Positions 1-10,027 of a DNA stretch of 64,000 nucleotides are shown one piece after another. The number at the start of each line of letters is the position of its first letter. Position 1 is the stretch's first letter. The notes below the pieces were generated by a model, which was not told the DNA's origin, searched no databases, and saw nothing but the letters and a program-made list of their open reading frames with translations. Source of the DNA: Prorocentrum cordatum (Eukaryota > Sar > Dinophyceae > Prorocentrales > Prorocentraceae); assembly GCA_963575745.1 (NCBI GenBank), contig CAUYUJ010021167.1, positions 66,956 to 130,955 on the forward strand, read 5' to 3'. The translations under genes were made by a program, and so were the position numbers.

Positions 1-150
1 CCCCCTGCGCACCCCCTCCGGTGTCGAGAAAGTGCCACGCCTGCTCGGCCCTGCGACATTGGCGCGTATAGAGACCGCGGTGAGAGACCACCCCCTGCGC
101 ACCCCCTGTGGTGTCGAGAAAGTGCCACGCCTGCCGTGCCCTGCGCCATG
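1..150. repeat. direct duplication, about 90 bp apart
   Basis: The segment beginning CCCCCTGCGCACCCCCT and running through GTGTCGAGAAAGTGCCACGC occurs at position 1 and again at about 91 with few differences. The array may extend beyond the left edge. Confidence 0.7.
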
Positions 151-582
151 GCCTGCATAGAGCCTCCTGCCATCCACTGCGAATCCTACACGCACGTCTT
201 GTATATGGCATGGTATGTGTATGTGTATGATGCGTGTGCGGCTATATCGGGACGTGTCTCATGTGGGTGCCCACTATGTCGCGCACACGCCTCAATGGAC
301 GCTGCAGTGATCACGCCAGGCGCGCACTAGCGTTGTATGGTGTGTGTGTGTGTGTGTGTTGTGTGTGTGCGAGTGTGTGCATGCGCGCGGCCGTATGTAG
401 ACGCGTGTCTCATGTACTTGCCGTGCACGCGTTGAGCGCGGGTGAGGAGAGGGAGGAGGAGAGAGGAGATGAGGTGTGAGGTGAGGTGAGACGCGGGTGC
501 GCCGCGGCAGGGAAGAAAACCAGAACCCCACGAAACATGTGGGGAACAACCAGAAACAAATGGTGCCGCTCGGACCCGACCT
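151..582. other. no gene seen; short TG-rich tract
   Basis: A TG-rich run lies at about 337-371. The rest is mixed GC-rich sequence with GAG-rich text near 440-490. No coding signal was recognised. Confidence 0.5.
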
Positions 583-1063
583 TCAGGAATCCAAGCGCAT
601 GTGCTCAGATGGTTCCGATGGCATGTAGATAACCACGAGGAAACTCACAGCGTGCCAGCACGGCTCGAAGCCACACTGCCGGGACATGCAATGGAAAGCA
701 GCTCGTAGATCAGACGAGATCACGCAGGGCCGACGAGCGGGGGCGTCGCCCCAGATGCTGCAAAAGACGGGCCTCCGCATCCAGGTCTTCAGTGTGAGCC
801 CACGAGGTACGGCCTCCAACGAAGCCTTGCTGACTTTCGCGGACATCCTGCTTGGCTACTCCGTTGCGATGCACGTTGACGGCCCGGGTGAGGGCCTCAC
901 TGTCGGTGCTTGCTTTATTGGGCGGGCGCAGAGCACCCGCATCTCTCACGCAGTCGGCGTTGTCTTCAAGGATCTCCACCTTTCTCGGGATGAAAGGAAG
1001 GCACGAGTGGCTACATCCGTCGACAGGGGCCCCACCAGAAAAGTAACCGCAACACCACCTCAA
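583..1063 (-). pseudogene. LINE-type reverse transcriptase fragment, decayed
   Basis: On the minus strand the frame runs through FIPRKVEILEDN, ALRPPNKASTD and QQGFVGGRTS, then an ALLRD-like stretch broken by a stop, then residues resembling the post-DxxAAFP helix (AVLARCEFPRGYLHAI). This is the order of the fingers and palm region of dinoflagellate non-LTR reverse transcriptases: a P(K/R) motif, RPL(S/T)L-NTD-like text, the FVxGR motif, then the catalytic DxxAAFP. The catalytic motif is garbled and a stop interrupts it near 715, so this is a dead 5'- and 3'-truncated copy. The family is recalled from the general look of dinoflagellate LINEs, not from a search. Confidence 0.65.
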
Positions 1064-2500
1064 AGAAAAGACTTCGGCAGCTTCTGCAACGGCTCGCTAG
1101 GCCCCGTTGGCAACACGATCAAGGCTGGGGAAGGAGGCCCGCCCGAGCTTCAAAGCTGTCGCGGGGTCCACGGGGGTAGGGAGAGGGGGGTCAGAGAACG
1201 GAACGACGGGGAGGGTGGAATCCAGATATTCGGAGGTGGCCTGTTCAGAACAGCTGGTAGCAGAGAAGAGCATTGGAGCAGATGGCCTGTTCCAATGCTC
1301 TTTTATCGCGGCGGCCATGGTGCCGACGGCTCGCGAACGATCTGTCCGTGCCCGGCCTGAGAATGCCTGGTGCCGTGCAGGAACAGGCGGCGACGAGCTG
1401 GATTCCACAACAAGGCGTGTCGCATCGAGCTCTCCTGAATCTTCGTGGGTTCAGGCGTGCCAGCGAGCGAGTCATCACCCTGAAAAAAACGCCCACGCCG
1501 ACCTGCAGCACGAGCCACCTCCTTCGCCACCTCCTCGAAGCGCTGCTGGTTCGCCGCGATGGTGACCTCGCAGTGCTCAGCAGCATGTGCAATGAGTCGG
1601 AGATGGCCAGGTAGCGCTGGGCGAGGTCGGACGTCCACTGAAGCCGACGCGGCAAGTGCGAGTCCTGCCTCCACATTGCCCTCGAGATCGCCCTCAGAGA
1701 CAAGCACTTGAGCTCCACCGCGGCAGTATCAGCAGGGGGTGAGAGACTCCGTTATAGCGCATCCCGTGTAGGAGCTGCCGCCATCGGCATTATTTCCTTC
1801 ATGCGCATCCACTACAAGTGTTTGTTGAGCTGCTCAAGTTGGGCGGCGTCCATGCAACGTTGAAGGAGTTCAATGAGCCGTGGCTGATGGAAGATGAAGC
1901 TGGGAATGCTGTGCTGATCGTTTGCTGGGGAATCGTCGGTGCGAAGAAGACCAGCAGCAATGCGTAATCTGACAGAGCTCAGTCAGACAGGCGAGGAGCT
2001 TCCTAAATAACGTCCACGGCATCGTCGCAGTCAGGGACGAAGGGCGAGATGAGGCTGACAAAGTCCCTGTCAACTGTGCTCAGTGCCGTGGTGGCTTGCA
2101 AGTAAGTGGTAGGAAGAGAAGTTTATAACTCGAGCATACCGCGTTGAAACGGGTCACGCCGAAAAGATGCAGCTTGAGAGGCGCGACCATCTTGAGATAG
2201 TCTAGTTTGCCTTCTCTGTGAGAACAGCAAAAGTTCTTGGTGGCGTCGCTAACGTTGAAGTCGCCGAGAGATAAAGCATCAGAGGGGATGGAGGAGGAGG
2301 AGGAGGAGAAGGAGGAGGAGCAGGTGGACAAGGAGGAGGGTTGAAAAAACGCGGGGTTCTTGCTCAGGGAGGTGTGGAGGTCTGGGGTGCGGCGGTGCGG
2401 TCGAGGCTGCCCACGCACCTGGTCGGGATCCAGCCCAGCGGGCGCCTCTTCGAACCTGGCTGGAAGGTATGCATAAGCATAAACCTTTAGAGCACCGCAC
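1064..2500. other. no recognised gene; possible continuation of the LINE
   Basis: Minus-strand frames at 1245-1718 and 1303-1707 are open but match nothing I recognise. By position they could be the decayed upstream part of the RT element. From 1720 to 2500 there is ordinary mixed sequence with a GAG-rich patch at 2285-2335. Confidence 0.35.
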
Positions 2501-2505
2501 TATTT

Positions 2506-2625
2506 TCTTGGATCGGCGCTAGAGCCCACCCTCTCTGGCGCGCGGAGCGCGCCAGTGGCTGCGCCGCCCGAGGCGCCGCCAGGGGGGCCTGGCGCCGACC
2601 CGAGAACTCCGCGCGGAGCTCCGAC
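2506..2625 (+). repeat. dispersed GC-rich element (GGAGCTCCG-end family)
   Basis: The text runs from TTGGATCGGCGCT through a GCGCGGAGCGCGC palindrome to GCGCGGAGCTCCG. The same layout recurs at about 9410-9750, 21718-21878 and 43370-43482, sometimes with the GGAGCTCCGCG motif inverted at the two ends, as in a small TIR transposon. Confidence 0.5.
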
Positions 2626-2744
2626 AATGTATGTTTGCTCTTGGACACGGCCAGGAGGTCCGAACTGGATGGGTGAGGGCAGATCCGTTCGAAGTTAGTA
2701 AGTACACGGACCCCTCCATGGGTCCATCTGGTGCAGTTTTGCAC

Positions 2745-2812
2745 TCCAGATTCGTTTCTGACCATCCCAGGGCCCAAAAACGGCCCCCGGAGGCCGAAAG
2801 AGGTAAAAAAAA
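2745..2812 (+). repeat. partial copy of the ~120-bp dispersed family
   Basis: The text TCGTTTCTGACCATCCCAGG followed by CCCCCGGAGGCCGAAA matches the right half of the family seen at 24410-24535 and 29730-29850. Confidence 0.5.
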
Positions 2813-3149
2813 AACATGTCGACGCCAGAACCTCGGACTTCGCCCCCCCTTCTCGCTGGCCAGAACCAGTGCTGGGCCACCTAAGACCCTCGGCTGGCTC
2901 CAAGTTGATTCATTTCTCTTCGAGAACCACGGGCCAAGCGGGGTGCGCGCGGCGGCGGCGGGCGCTCCCGGCGCTGGCGGCGCGGCGAGCTCCGCCGGCA
3001 CGCGCTGGAGCAAGAGGGGCCGGGTGCGGTAGCGGACGCAGTGCAGCAACGACCCGAAGCGCAGCGCGCAGTCCACGCACACCTCTCGGAGCGGGCAAGT
3101 TCAGACGTCCAACGCATCGAAAAAAATAGTTAGGCACAAATGTTTCACC

Positions 3150-3255
3150 GTTGTCGGCCTGCGGGGGCCCTCGCCGGGCCCTGGGACCGCCAAGAAACGA
3201 CTCGGGACGAAAAACCAGGCCTGGGGAAAGGGTCGGGACTTCTGGGGACCTCGGG
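3150..3255 (-). repeat. copy of the ~120-bp dispersed family
   Basis: The sequence includes GGGCCCTCGCCGGGCCCTGG, AACGACTCGGGACGAAAAAC and GGGAAAGGGTCGGGACTTC. It is the reverse complement of the copies at 24410, 29730, 46385 and 52150. Confidence 0.7.
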
Positions 3256-3259
3256 TCGG

Positions 3260-3865
3260 GCAAACCCTGAGATCTAGGCTTTGCAAATTTTTCACGCTGG
3301 GCGTCCTCGCCCAGCTTCGAGTCCAGGGACCCTCACGGATGGACCCAGCGCAAAAAGTGCCGCAGAAAGATCAGGTCCAGAGCTCCAGTCGTGAGTTTCA
3401 CGATGCTGAAGTTTTCTTCGCTGCGTCAAACTGTTTTTATCGACCGGCGGCTTTTCCTAGATTTCGGCCCCTGGGGCCGTCTCCAGGCCACGGGGCCAGC
3501 AGACATGGATCTGGGACACACAAAAATAGACTCCCGGGGCAGCGGTCGGGACCCAAACCTGGCCGAAACTGGCGCTCTCCCCCCCGAAACGTTGACCGCA
3601 GCATTTCACCTTGATCTAGATCGACCGAAGCTTCGGCCCCACATGCAGCAGATTTCGCACGGCGGTGGTGACCTGGGTCGACGGCGGTGACCATTTCGAT
3701 TCGGCCCCAGTGCAGGGCCTCTCAGGTAGCTGATAAGATGGTCTGCCGTCCCGCACTCGCAGAACACATTTTGTCGTTTTGGCTGTCCTGCAGCTCAACC
3801 CGTGCCAGGTTCCTTGGAGAAGTACCGCCCCCGCCAGCAGCCCCCCCCGCCCCGTTCCCAGTGCC
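3260..3865. other. no gene or clear repeat seen
   Basis: Mixed GC-rich sequence. A stretch at 3440-3550 faintly resembles the neighbouring dispersed family. No coding frame has recognisable content. Confidence 0.4.
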
Positions 3866-3869
3866 CCTC

Positions 3870-4060
3870 CCTGTCTTGGCGGCGCAAGGGGCTAGGGGGG
3901 CTAGGGGGAGAGGGGAAAGCTTCTTGGAAGCAGGTCGCTTCGTAGAAGGCGCCGGCCCTACATCTACAGAGAAGGCCCGCGCCTTGTGAGGAAGCAGGGG
4001 TGCTTCTGAGAAGCTTGCCCCGCTCCCGCTACCACCCTCTGCGCGTGGCCGGCTGTCGTC
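3870..4060 (+). repeat. copy of the RSH intron k-l sequence (introner-like)
   Basis: The sequence contains GCTTCTTGGA, GGCGCCGGCCCTACATCTAC, GGCCCGCGCCTT and GAGAAGC in the order found in the 180-bp RSH intron at 10352-10531, and continues into GCGCGTGGCCGGCTG, the counterpart of GCGCGCGGCCGACTC at 10517-10530. The match therefore covers most of an intron, with little similarity to flanking exon. Confidence 0.6.
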
Positions 4061-4199
4061 CGCCCCGAGAACCGCGGCCTGTGCCCGTCCTGCGCCCGAG
4101 AGGCGGTCTGCAGGCCCTTCGGTCGGGAGGCGGTCGGCAGAGGCGGCATGGAGCGGGGGGACGGTCAGAGGCAGAGGCGGGTCGTGGACGGCAGCGGGC

Positions 4200-4545
4200 A
4201 GGCAGGCCTGACCTGGACCGAATCGCGAAATCGGATCGGAATCGCTAGCAAATCGTCCCGAATCGACGCAAAACCAGATCTAGACAAGCGCGCTCCACTA
4301 CTTGGAAAAAAAGTAACTACTCGCAAATGGCCTGGATCCGCCACGGGGAATTTACGATTCGCGACATCGAGGCAAACATGTGTTTTCAGAACGTTTGCGA
4401 GTGGGCACTTTGCGAGCAGTGGGACGCGCTCGGTGAAGATCGCCGCACCCAGCTCTGGCTGGCCCTGGCCGATGCCGGCGAATCGAATCGAATCGGAATC
4501 GCGGCCCCAGCAGGCGAATCAAATCGGATCGTGGGCGGCCCTGGC
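4200..4545. repeat. GAATCG hexamer-derived patches
   Basis: Short runs of GAATCG and GGAATC occur at 4219-4262 and 4478-4530, flanking the candidate coding segment. A longer stretch of the same kind is at 11165-11415. Confidence 0.5.
4327..4491 (+). CDS. candidate coding segment, unknown
   Basis: I do not recognise this. The frame starting at 4327 (MAWIRHGEFTIRDIE) continues through NVCEWALCEQWDALGED and RRTQLWLALADAG before entering GAATCG repeat. Composition is protein-like (tryptophans, charged and aliphatic residues spaced as in helices), unlike the surrounding low-complexity frames. It could be an exon on the plus strand or a retrocopy fragment. No start, splice site or partner exon is secure. 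Confidence 0.3.
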
Positions 4546-4919
4546 AGGCACAGGGCGAGGGCCCTTCGGCTGCTGAAGCAGGAACGCGTTTCGGGATTGG
4601 TGGGGTCTGGCGACGCTGGCGGGCCCGGCGTGTGAGCTCTGGAGCACGTGCAGGCCCATTCGTGGCGCGCCTGGGGAACGCAGGCCGTGTGGGCCGCACG
4701 CCCCAGGCATTTCAACGAATTACCCCCGTGGAGTCTGCGCCACGCCGAGACACAGCCCTCCTGTGGGGTCTGGGGAGAGGGACGGGAATGAGAGCGAGGG
4801 AAGAGGAGAGGAGGATGATGTGGGTGGAAGCGAGGAAGAAAGGGAGGGAAGGAGGAAGGAAGGAAGGAAGAGAGCGAGGCAGGAGAATGGAGGGGAGCAA
4901 GGGCGCGCGCCACCCTGAG

Positions 4920-5034
4920 AACTTCTCCTCCTCCTCCTCCTGCTCCTGTTCCTCCTCCTCCTCCTCATCATCATCAGCATCATCATCACCAGCATCAGCA
5001 TCATCATCATCAGCAGCATCATCATCAGCATCAG

Positions 5035-5116
<82 letters not shown>
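4920..5116. repeat. CTC then ATC trinucleotide array
   Basis: CTC units to about 4968, then ATC/AGC units to 5116. The methionine-, serine- or histidine-rich frames across it are by-products of the array. Confidence 0.9.
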
Positions 5117-5118
<2 letters not shown>

Positions 5119-5186
5119 TCCAATCATTTCCCGCCTCACCCCCCCCTCCTTTCCGCCCTCGCCCTCGTCCTCCTCCGACGGACCAG

Positions 5187-5351
5187 GAGGAGGAGTTGTG
5201 GCAGCTGCTCCAGGCTACTATGGGAGAGCGGCCCGTGATTGCGGCCCAGAGAGCTGCCTGGATCTCGGGAGTGCCGCCGTCGATGCTGCGCCGGGAGGCA
5301 ATAGAAGGTTCTGCTCAAGAGATCCGCGGAGCGAGACCCAAGCCGGCTTAG
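5187..5351 (+). CDS. candidate exon, unknown function
   Basis: I do not recognise this. After a possible acceptor (GGACCAG at 5180-5186) the frame reads EEELWQLLQATMGERPV, IAAQRAAWISGVPPSML and RREAIEGS, ending in a TAG at 5349. It looks like an amphipathic helical C-terminus and stands out from the CTC/ATC array just upstream. The opposite strand is also open here (IDGGTPEIQAALWAA), so strand is uncertain. Confidence 0.3.
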   Translation, partial: EEELWQLLQATMGERPVIAAQRAAWISGVPPSMLRREAIEGSAQEIRGARPKPA

Positions 5352-5789
5352 GACCACGGTCCAAGCCCGTCCACCCTGGCGCACCCGCCCCCGCCGCCAA
5401 GGGGCTCCAAGAAAAAAATCGTCGACGTCTCGTCTGCACGGGAGCAGGACACAGAACGGCAGCAGACCCGGCCAGGGCCCGCCTGACTGCCCCCGCGGCC
5501 CCCAGGGCCCTCAGCAGTGGCAAAATGTGTAATACAGAAACTCAAGCGTGAAAGATTAAAGCAACAACGAACGTGTTTTGTCCCCTATGGCATTTCGCTG
5601 GAGGGTTCTAACAGCGGTCAAGAAGGACCACAGAGCAATCCCACAGGGGGGGGGGAGCCCTAGACCCCCCAGTCTAGCAGCCGTTTCGCCTGAGCACTCC
5701 GCATAATGTTTCCCAACCATCCTGTGGTGTTGGGTCCTCGTTTTGAAGAGACGGTGCCCGCGTCCTCTCCTCTCCTCCTCTTCCCCCTC

Positions 5790-5960
5790 CTCCCTCCTCC
5801 TCCTCCTCCTCCTCCTCCTCCTCCTCCTCCTCCTCCTCCTCCTCCTCTCATCATCAGCATCATCATCATCATCGTCATCGTCACCGTCATCATCAGCATC
5901 ATCATCATCATCATCATCATCGTTCTTATCACCATCGTCGTCATCATCATCGCCGTCTCC
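5790..5960. repeat. CTC then ATC trinucleotide array
   Basis: CTC units to about 5848, then ATC and GTC units to about 5960, directly preceding the satellite. Confidence 0.9.
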
Positions 5961-5969
5961 ATCATGGCC

Positions 5970-7690
5970 ACACGTTTCGTGGACCCATAGTGAGCTCCAC
6001 CGAAGGCCCCAGTGGCAAGGTCCGCATGCGGTTCCACCTCCATTTCGGCGCACCCCTCACACGTTCCGTGGCCCCATAGGGAGCTCCACCGAAGGCCCAA
6101 GTGTCAGGGTCCGCATGCGGTTCCACCTCCATTTCGGCGCACCCCTCACACGTTTCGTGGCCCCATAGGGAGCTCCACCGAAGGCCCAAGTGTCAGGGTC
6201 CGCATGCGGTTCCACCTCCATTTCGGCGCACCCCTCACACGTTTCGTGGCCCCATAGGGAGCTCCACCGAAGGCCCAAGTGTCAGGGTCCGCATGCGGTT
6301 CCACCTCCATTTCGGCGCACCCCTCACACGTTTCGTGGCCCCATAGGGAGCTCCACCGAAGGCCCAAGTGTCAGGGTCCGCATGCGGTTCCACCTCCATT
6401 TCGGCGCACCCCTCACACGTTTCGTGGCCCCATAGGGAGCTCCACCGAAGGCCCAAGTGTCAGGGTCCGCATGCGGTTCCACCTCCATTTCGGCGCACCC
6501 CTCACACGTTTCGTGGCCCCATAGGGAGCTCCACCGAAGGCCCCAGTGTCAGGGTCCGCATGCGGTTCCACCTCCATTTCGGCGCACCCCTCACACGTTT
6601 CGTGGCCCCATAGGGAGCTCCACCGAAGGCCCAAGTGTCAGGGTCCGCATGCGGTTCCACCTCCATTTCGGCGCACCCCTCACACGTTTCGTGGCCCCAT
6701 AGGGAGCTCCACCGAAGGCCCAAGTGTCAGGGTCCGCATGCGGTTCCACCTCCATTTCGGCGCACCCCTCACACGTTTCGTGGCCCCATAGGGAGCTCCA
6801 CCGAAGGCCCAAGTGTCAGGGTCATGCGGTCCACCCACCTCCATTTCGGCGCACCCCTCACACGTTTCGTGGCCCCATAGGGAGCTCCACCGAAGGCCCA
6901 AGTGTCAGGGTCCGCATGCGGTTCCACCTCCATTTCGGCGCACCCCTCACACGTTTCGTGGCCCCATAGGGAGCTCCACCGAAGGCCCAAGTGTCAGGGT
7001 CCGCATGCGGTTCCACCTCCATTTCGGCGCACCCCTCACACGTTTCGTGGCCCCATAGGGAGCTCCACCGAAGGCCCAAGTGTCAGGGTCCGCATGCGGT
7101 TCCACCTCCATTTCGGCGCACCCCTCACACGTTTCGTGGCCCCATAGGGAGCTCCACCTGAGGCCCCAGTGGCAGGGTCCGCATGCAGTTCCACCTCCAT
7201 TTCGGCGCACCCCTCACACGTTTCGTGGCCCCATAGGGAGCTCCGCCTAAGGCCTAAGTGGCAGGGTCCGCATGCAGTTCCACTTCCATTTCGGCGCACC
7301 CCTCACACGCTTCGTGGCGTCATAGGGAGCCCCGCCTAAGGCCCAAGTGGCACGGTCCGCATGCAGTTCCACCTCCATTTCGGCACACCTCTCACACGTT
7401 TCGTGGCCCCATAGAGAGCTCCGCCTAAGGCCCAAGTGGCAGGGTCCGCATGCAGTTCCACCTCCATTTCGGCGCACCCCTTACACGTTTCGCGGCCCCA
7501 TAGGGAGCTCCACCGAGGACGCCAATGGCAGGGTCCGCATGCAGTTCCACCTCCATTTCGGCGCACCCCTCACACGTTTCGCCCCACAGGGTGCTCCACC
7601 GAAGGCCCCAGTGGCAAGGTCCGCATGCAGTTCCACCTCCATTTGGCGCACCTCTCACACGCTTCGTGGCCCCATCGGGTGTTCCACCAA
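5970..7690 (+). repeat. 89-bp satellite, array A
   Basis: About 19 head-to-tail units of 89 bp. Each contains CATTTCGGCGCACCCCTCAC, CGTTTCGTGGCCCCATAGGG, AGCTCCACCGAAGG and GGGTCCGCATGCGG. Units from 6060 to 7140 are nearly identical; those after 7140 and the first one diverge (GCCTAAGG for ACCGAAGG, CATGCAG for CATGCGG), the usual pattern of homogenised centre and degenerate edges. Because 89 is not divisible by 3, each frame returns every 267 bp, which gives repeated 73- and 81-residue frames with no coding meaning. Confidence 0.95.
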
Positions 7691-7814
7691 CGACGATACT
7701 TACAACGGCGGCATTCGGAATTGCGTATGGTTGGGCCCTTCGCCAGGATAATTTTTTCCAGCGCACGATATTCGTTTTGTCTTTGTTCCCAGAGCGAGAT
7801 GACACCACAGATGA

Positions 7815-8022
7815 GGAAAAAAACGAGTCTCAAATGCAACCTCTTTGTTGCACCGTACCGAGCACTCCATGCCCCTGGACCCCTTTCAAAGCAGGGAGCA
7901 ACAGAACACGGGTGTAGTGAGGAATAAAACGCGTCTCAAATGCAACCTCCTTGTTGCACCATGCCGAGCACTCCATGCCCCTGGACCCCCTTTGAAAGCA
8001 GGGAACAACAGCACACGGGTGA
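7815..8022. repeat. tandem duplication, about 104 bp x2
   Basis: CGTCTCAAATGCAACCTC, TTGTTGCACC, GAGCACTCCATGCCCCTGGA and ACACGGGTG occur in the same order in two adjacent units starting near 7815 and 7919. Confidence 0.85.
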
Positions 8023-8039
8023 GCACTCCGCATAATGTA

Positions 8040-8395
8040 TTCAGGAATCGTGCATCAATGCTGGCTACATTCTTGGTCCAGACGGCCACGACACCTGGCA
8101 AAAAAACACTAAGAAACACATGGCCGTACTCTCACCTCTGTCCCAGCTGCATCTTTCCTCGGAATCCATAGGAATGCCCAGAAATGCACGTTTTCACCAG
8201 CCGTCCTCATTCTCCTCGACCCGCCTGTTCACCCGTGCTGCTATTAGGGTGCTTCGCTGGGGTAATGCCGTCCCAGGTGTCTCGTAAGTTGTTTCACCAC
8301 GGCTGCTTATCACACTCGAGCCGAGTTTGTCGTCGCACTCGAGCCGGATTTGTCGTCGCCACTGCAGCGCGTGATTGCACACACCGAGCACTGGC
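8040..8395. other. no exon recognised; RSH intron or 3' region
   Basis: This stretch lies downstream of the last recognised RSH exon on the minus strand. The final part of the ACT domain and the stop codon should be at or below here, but I could not identify them. Confidence 0.4.
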
Positions 8396-8509
8396 CTTCA
8401 CGATGATGAGGCAGCGCCCCGGCCCGCGCGGCTCCGCGACGAACCGCCTCATGTCCATGCCGTGCTCACGGACGGCCTCGACGACCTCCCTCATCACCCC
8501 CGGCCGGTC
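8396..8509 (-). CDS. RSH: RSH exon n: ACT domain, first half
   Basis: 38 codons, phase 0 at both ends: DRPGVMREVVEAVREHGMD then MRRFVAEPRGPGRCLIIVK. This is the start of a regulatory ACT domain (D-R-P-G-V turn, helix, strand), the C-terminal domain of long RelA/SpoT homologues. The acceptor is CCTCAG before 8509 and the likely donor is AAG|GC at 8395. It joins in frame to exon m (SFVMLVE|DRPGV), recreating the first ACT strand. The remaining two strands and second helix must be in a further exon at lower coordinates. A frame near 5440-5520 (PLLRALGAAGAVRRALAG) has suitable character, but its phase does not match. Confidence 0.8.
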
Positions 8510-8549
8510 CTGAGGGTCGGCAGGCCCAGGGGGAAGGTGGGGAGGGGGG

Positions 8550-8705
8550 GCAGGCCTTCGCAGAGGGGGCCGGGGCTTCCGGGAAGCCCCTCGCGCCTTC
8601 TGAGAAGTTTGCTGCGTCGTCGGGGAAGAGGCTTCGCAAGAGGCCAGAGGCCTTCCAAGCCTCCTGAGAAGGCACGCCCCCTCTGCTCCCTGGGCTCGCC
8701 GCCGA
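8550..8705 (+). repeat. introner-like copy inside RSH intron m-n
   Basis: GGCCTTCGCAGAGG, GCTTCC/GGAAGC and CTCGCGCCTTCTGAGAAG resemble the texts in the 10352-10531 intron and at 3870-4060, though more diverged. The element is partly palindromic. Confidence 0.4.
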
Positions 8706-8719
8706 AAGGGGCGACGTCA

Positions 8720-8895
8720 GGGGGGGACTGGCTCAGGGGGGGGGGGGCGACATCGAGCGCGAATCGGCGACATATCGCCGATAGATTGGCGACAGGCTCC
8801 CGATGGCGATTCCGAACGGTCCTGGGCGGGGTGGCCTTTCGGGCTCCCATCGGCGATGAATGGGCGATTGGGGGCTGGGGCGTCCCACCTGCTCG
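8720..8895 (+). repeat. GGCGAT-rich dispersed family, copy 1
   Basis: GGGGACTGGCTCAGG, ATCGAGCGCGAATCGGCGA, GATAGATTGGCGACAGG, CCTGGGCGGGGTGG and GGCGATTGGGG recur in this order at 14495-14660 and 62870-63000. The high density of GGCGA is typical of the family. Confidence 0.8.
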
Positions 8896-9051
8896 CGCCT
8901 GGTGGTCTTCGTGTCAGACCTCGGCTCTCCGGCGGCCGTCTGGGACGATCCGGGCACCCCCCGAGCGCTCGAGGAGGCGCAGCTCCGCAAGCCTCCGAGA
9001 ACCTCCGAGGCCGACAACCTGCCAGCCACCCCTGACGTTGCCCCCGAGGTC

Positions 9052-9180
9052 CTCCACGAGCATCACGAAGCTCAGCGCCGTCGAGGCCTCCGCCGTCTCC
9101 GGCAGCGCCGCGTGCAGCGCCGCCTCGGCGTACTCGTAGCCCGCGTCGCCGAGGGGCAGCGCCAGCTGGAGCGCCAGGAC
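9052..9180 (-). CDS. RSH: RSH exon m: linker into ACT
   Basis: 43 codons beginning VLALQLALPLGDAGYEY and ending ASTALSFVMLVE, phase 0. The end is the first beta strand of the ACT domain completed by exon n. The donor is GTGGAG|GACCTC and the next acceptor CCTCAG|GACCGG, so the intron has a GA donor and both junctions share AGGACC. An alternative acceptor 12 bp upstream (CTCGAG|GTGAGT, start 9192) keeps the frame and would add four residues. Spectrally this is GC-rich coding sequence with no stops. Confidence 0.6.
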
Positions 9181-9409
9181 CTGCGCACTCACCTCGAGGC
9201 ACGAGAAGCGGCACACGGCTGGCACTGAGAAGACACTGTGCCACACCCCCGTGAGGTGGTCCCCCCGCGAGGGCCCCTGCTGCACGCGCGATCCCCGCCA
9301 GGGCTTCCGCGGCACACGCAGTCCCCAAGGCGGGGGGGAGGGAGCGTGAGAAGCGGGCCGGCGGCGCCACGTCGCACGCCAGCTCTCCAGCGCCAACCGC
9401 AAGCATGAG

Positions 9410-9750
9410 CTCTCGGAGCTCCGCGCAGATCCCTTGGATCTGCACGGGTGCCCCCCCTGGCCATCGCTCGGACGTCCAGTTCCTGTGTTTTTCTCGGTTT
9501 CGTGCGTGGTTTTGTCGCGAAATGATCAAGGATGCTCCTCGATGATCCTCGCCGAAGGAAAAATGCACACGTCCGAGCGACGCCAAGCCCCCTGGCGGCG
9601 CCTCCGCGCGCCAGGCATCGCGGAGCGCGCCAGGGTCGGCACTGCACGCGGAGCGTGCGGAGCGCGCCGGGGGCGACGCTGCGCTGGAGGCGCCGCCGGG
9701 GGGGCCCAGCGCCGATGCAAGCAATCCGTGCGGACCTTCGGAGGTTTGTG
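9410..9750 (+). repeat. GGAGCTCCG-end family copy with GC-rich core
   Basis: It begins CTCTCGGAGCTCCGCGCAGATC and ends in GGCGCCGCC, CAGCGCCGAT and GCGGACCTTCGGAG, the same succession as the copies at 2506-2625 and 21718-21878. Confidence 0.45.
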
Positions 9751-9769
9751 CTTATGCCGCTGTGGGTTT

Positions 9770-9960
9770 CGCTACGGTCGAGAACTTTTGCTTAGCGTGG
9801 CGCGGCGGCAGCCTCAGCGACACGCTACGCCCGGCGAGCTAAAAGCGTGTCGCGCCGCTCTGCAGGGGGGGAGGCTGGGAAAGGCTCGGGACGCTGATGA
9901 TTAGGCATTGGGACGTGGTTGACGTGTCGCGCCGAAGCCGAGGCCGAAGCTGATTCTCCC
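9770..9960 (+). mobile_element. MITE-like element, diverged copy
   Basis: GGTCGAGAACTTTTG, GCGTG(G/T)CGCGGCGGC, GAGGCTGGGAAAGGCTCGGG and CGTGTCGCGCCGAAGC follow the same order as in the element at 18872-19078, here without a clear right terminal repeat. Confidence 0.55.
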
Positions 9961-10027
9961 GATGCGCGGTCTCCAGAAGCTTCGTTTTGCTAAGGTCCTG
10001 AGCCCGGCGAGGGCCCCGAGAAAGGGT

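Larger units (their letters stand above)
5691..8038. repeat. 19-bp direct repeat flanking the satellite block
   Basis: TGAGCACTCCGCATAATGT occurs identically at 5691-5709 and 8020-8038. Between the copies lie a CTC/ATC array, the first 89-bp satellite array and a 104-bp tandem duplication. Confidence 0.75.

Noticed and set aside
6012-7299. Repeated 73- and 81-residue frames that look like a protein family
   Set aside because: Produced by the 89-bp satellite, whose length shifts the frame each unit.
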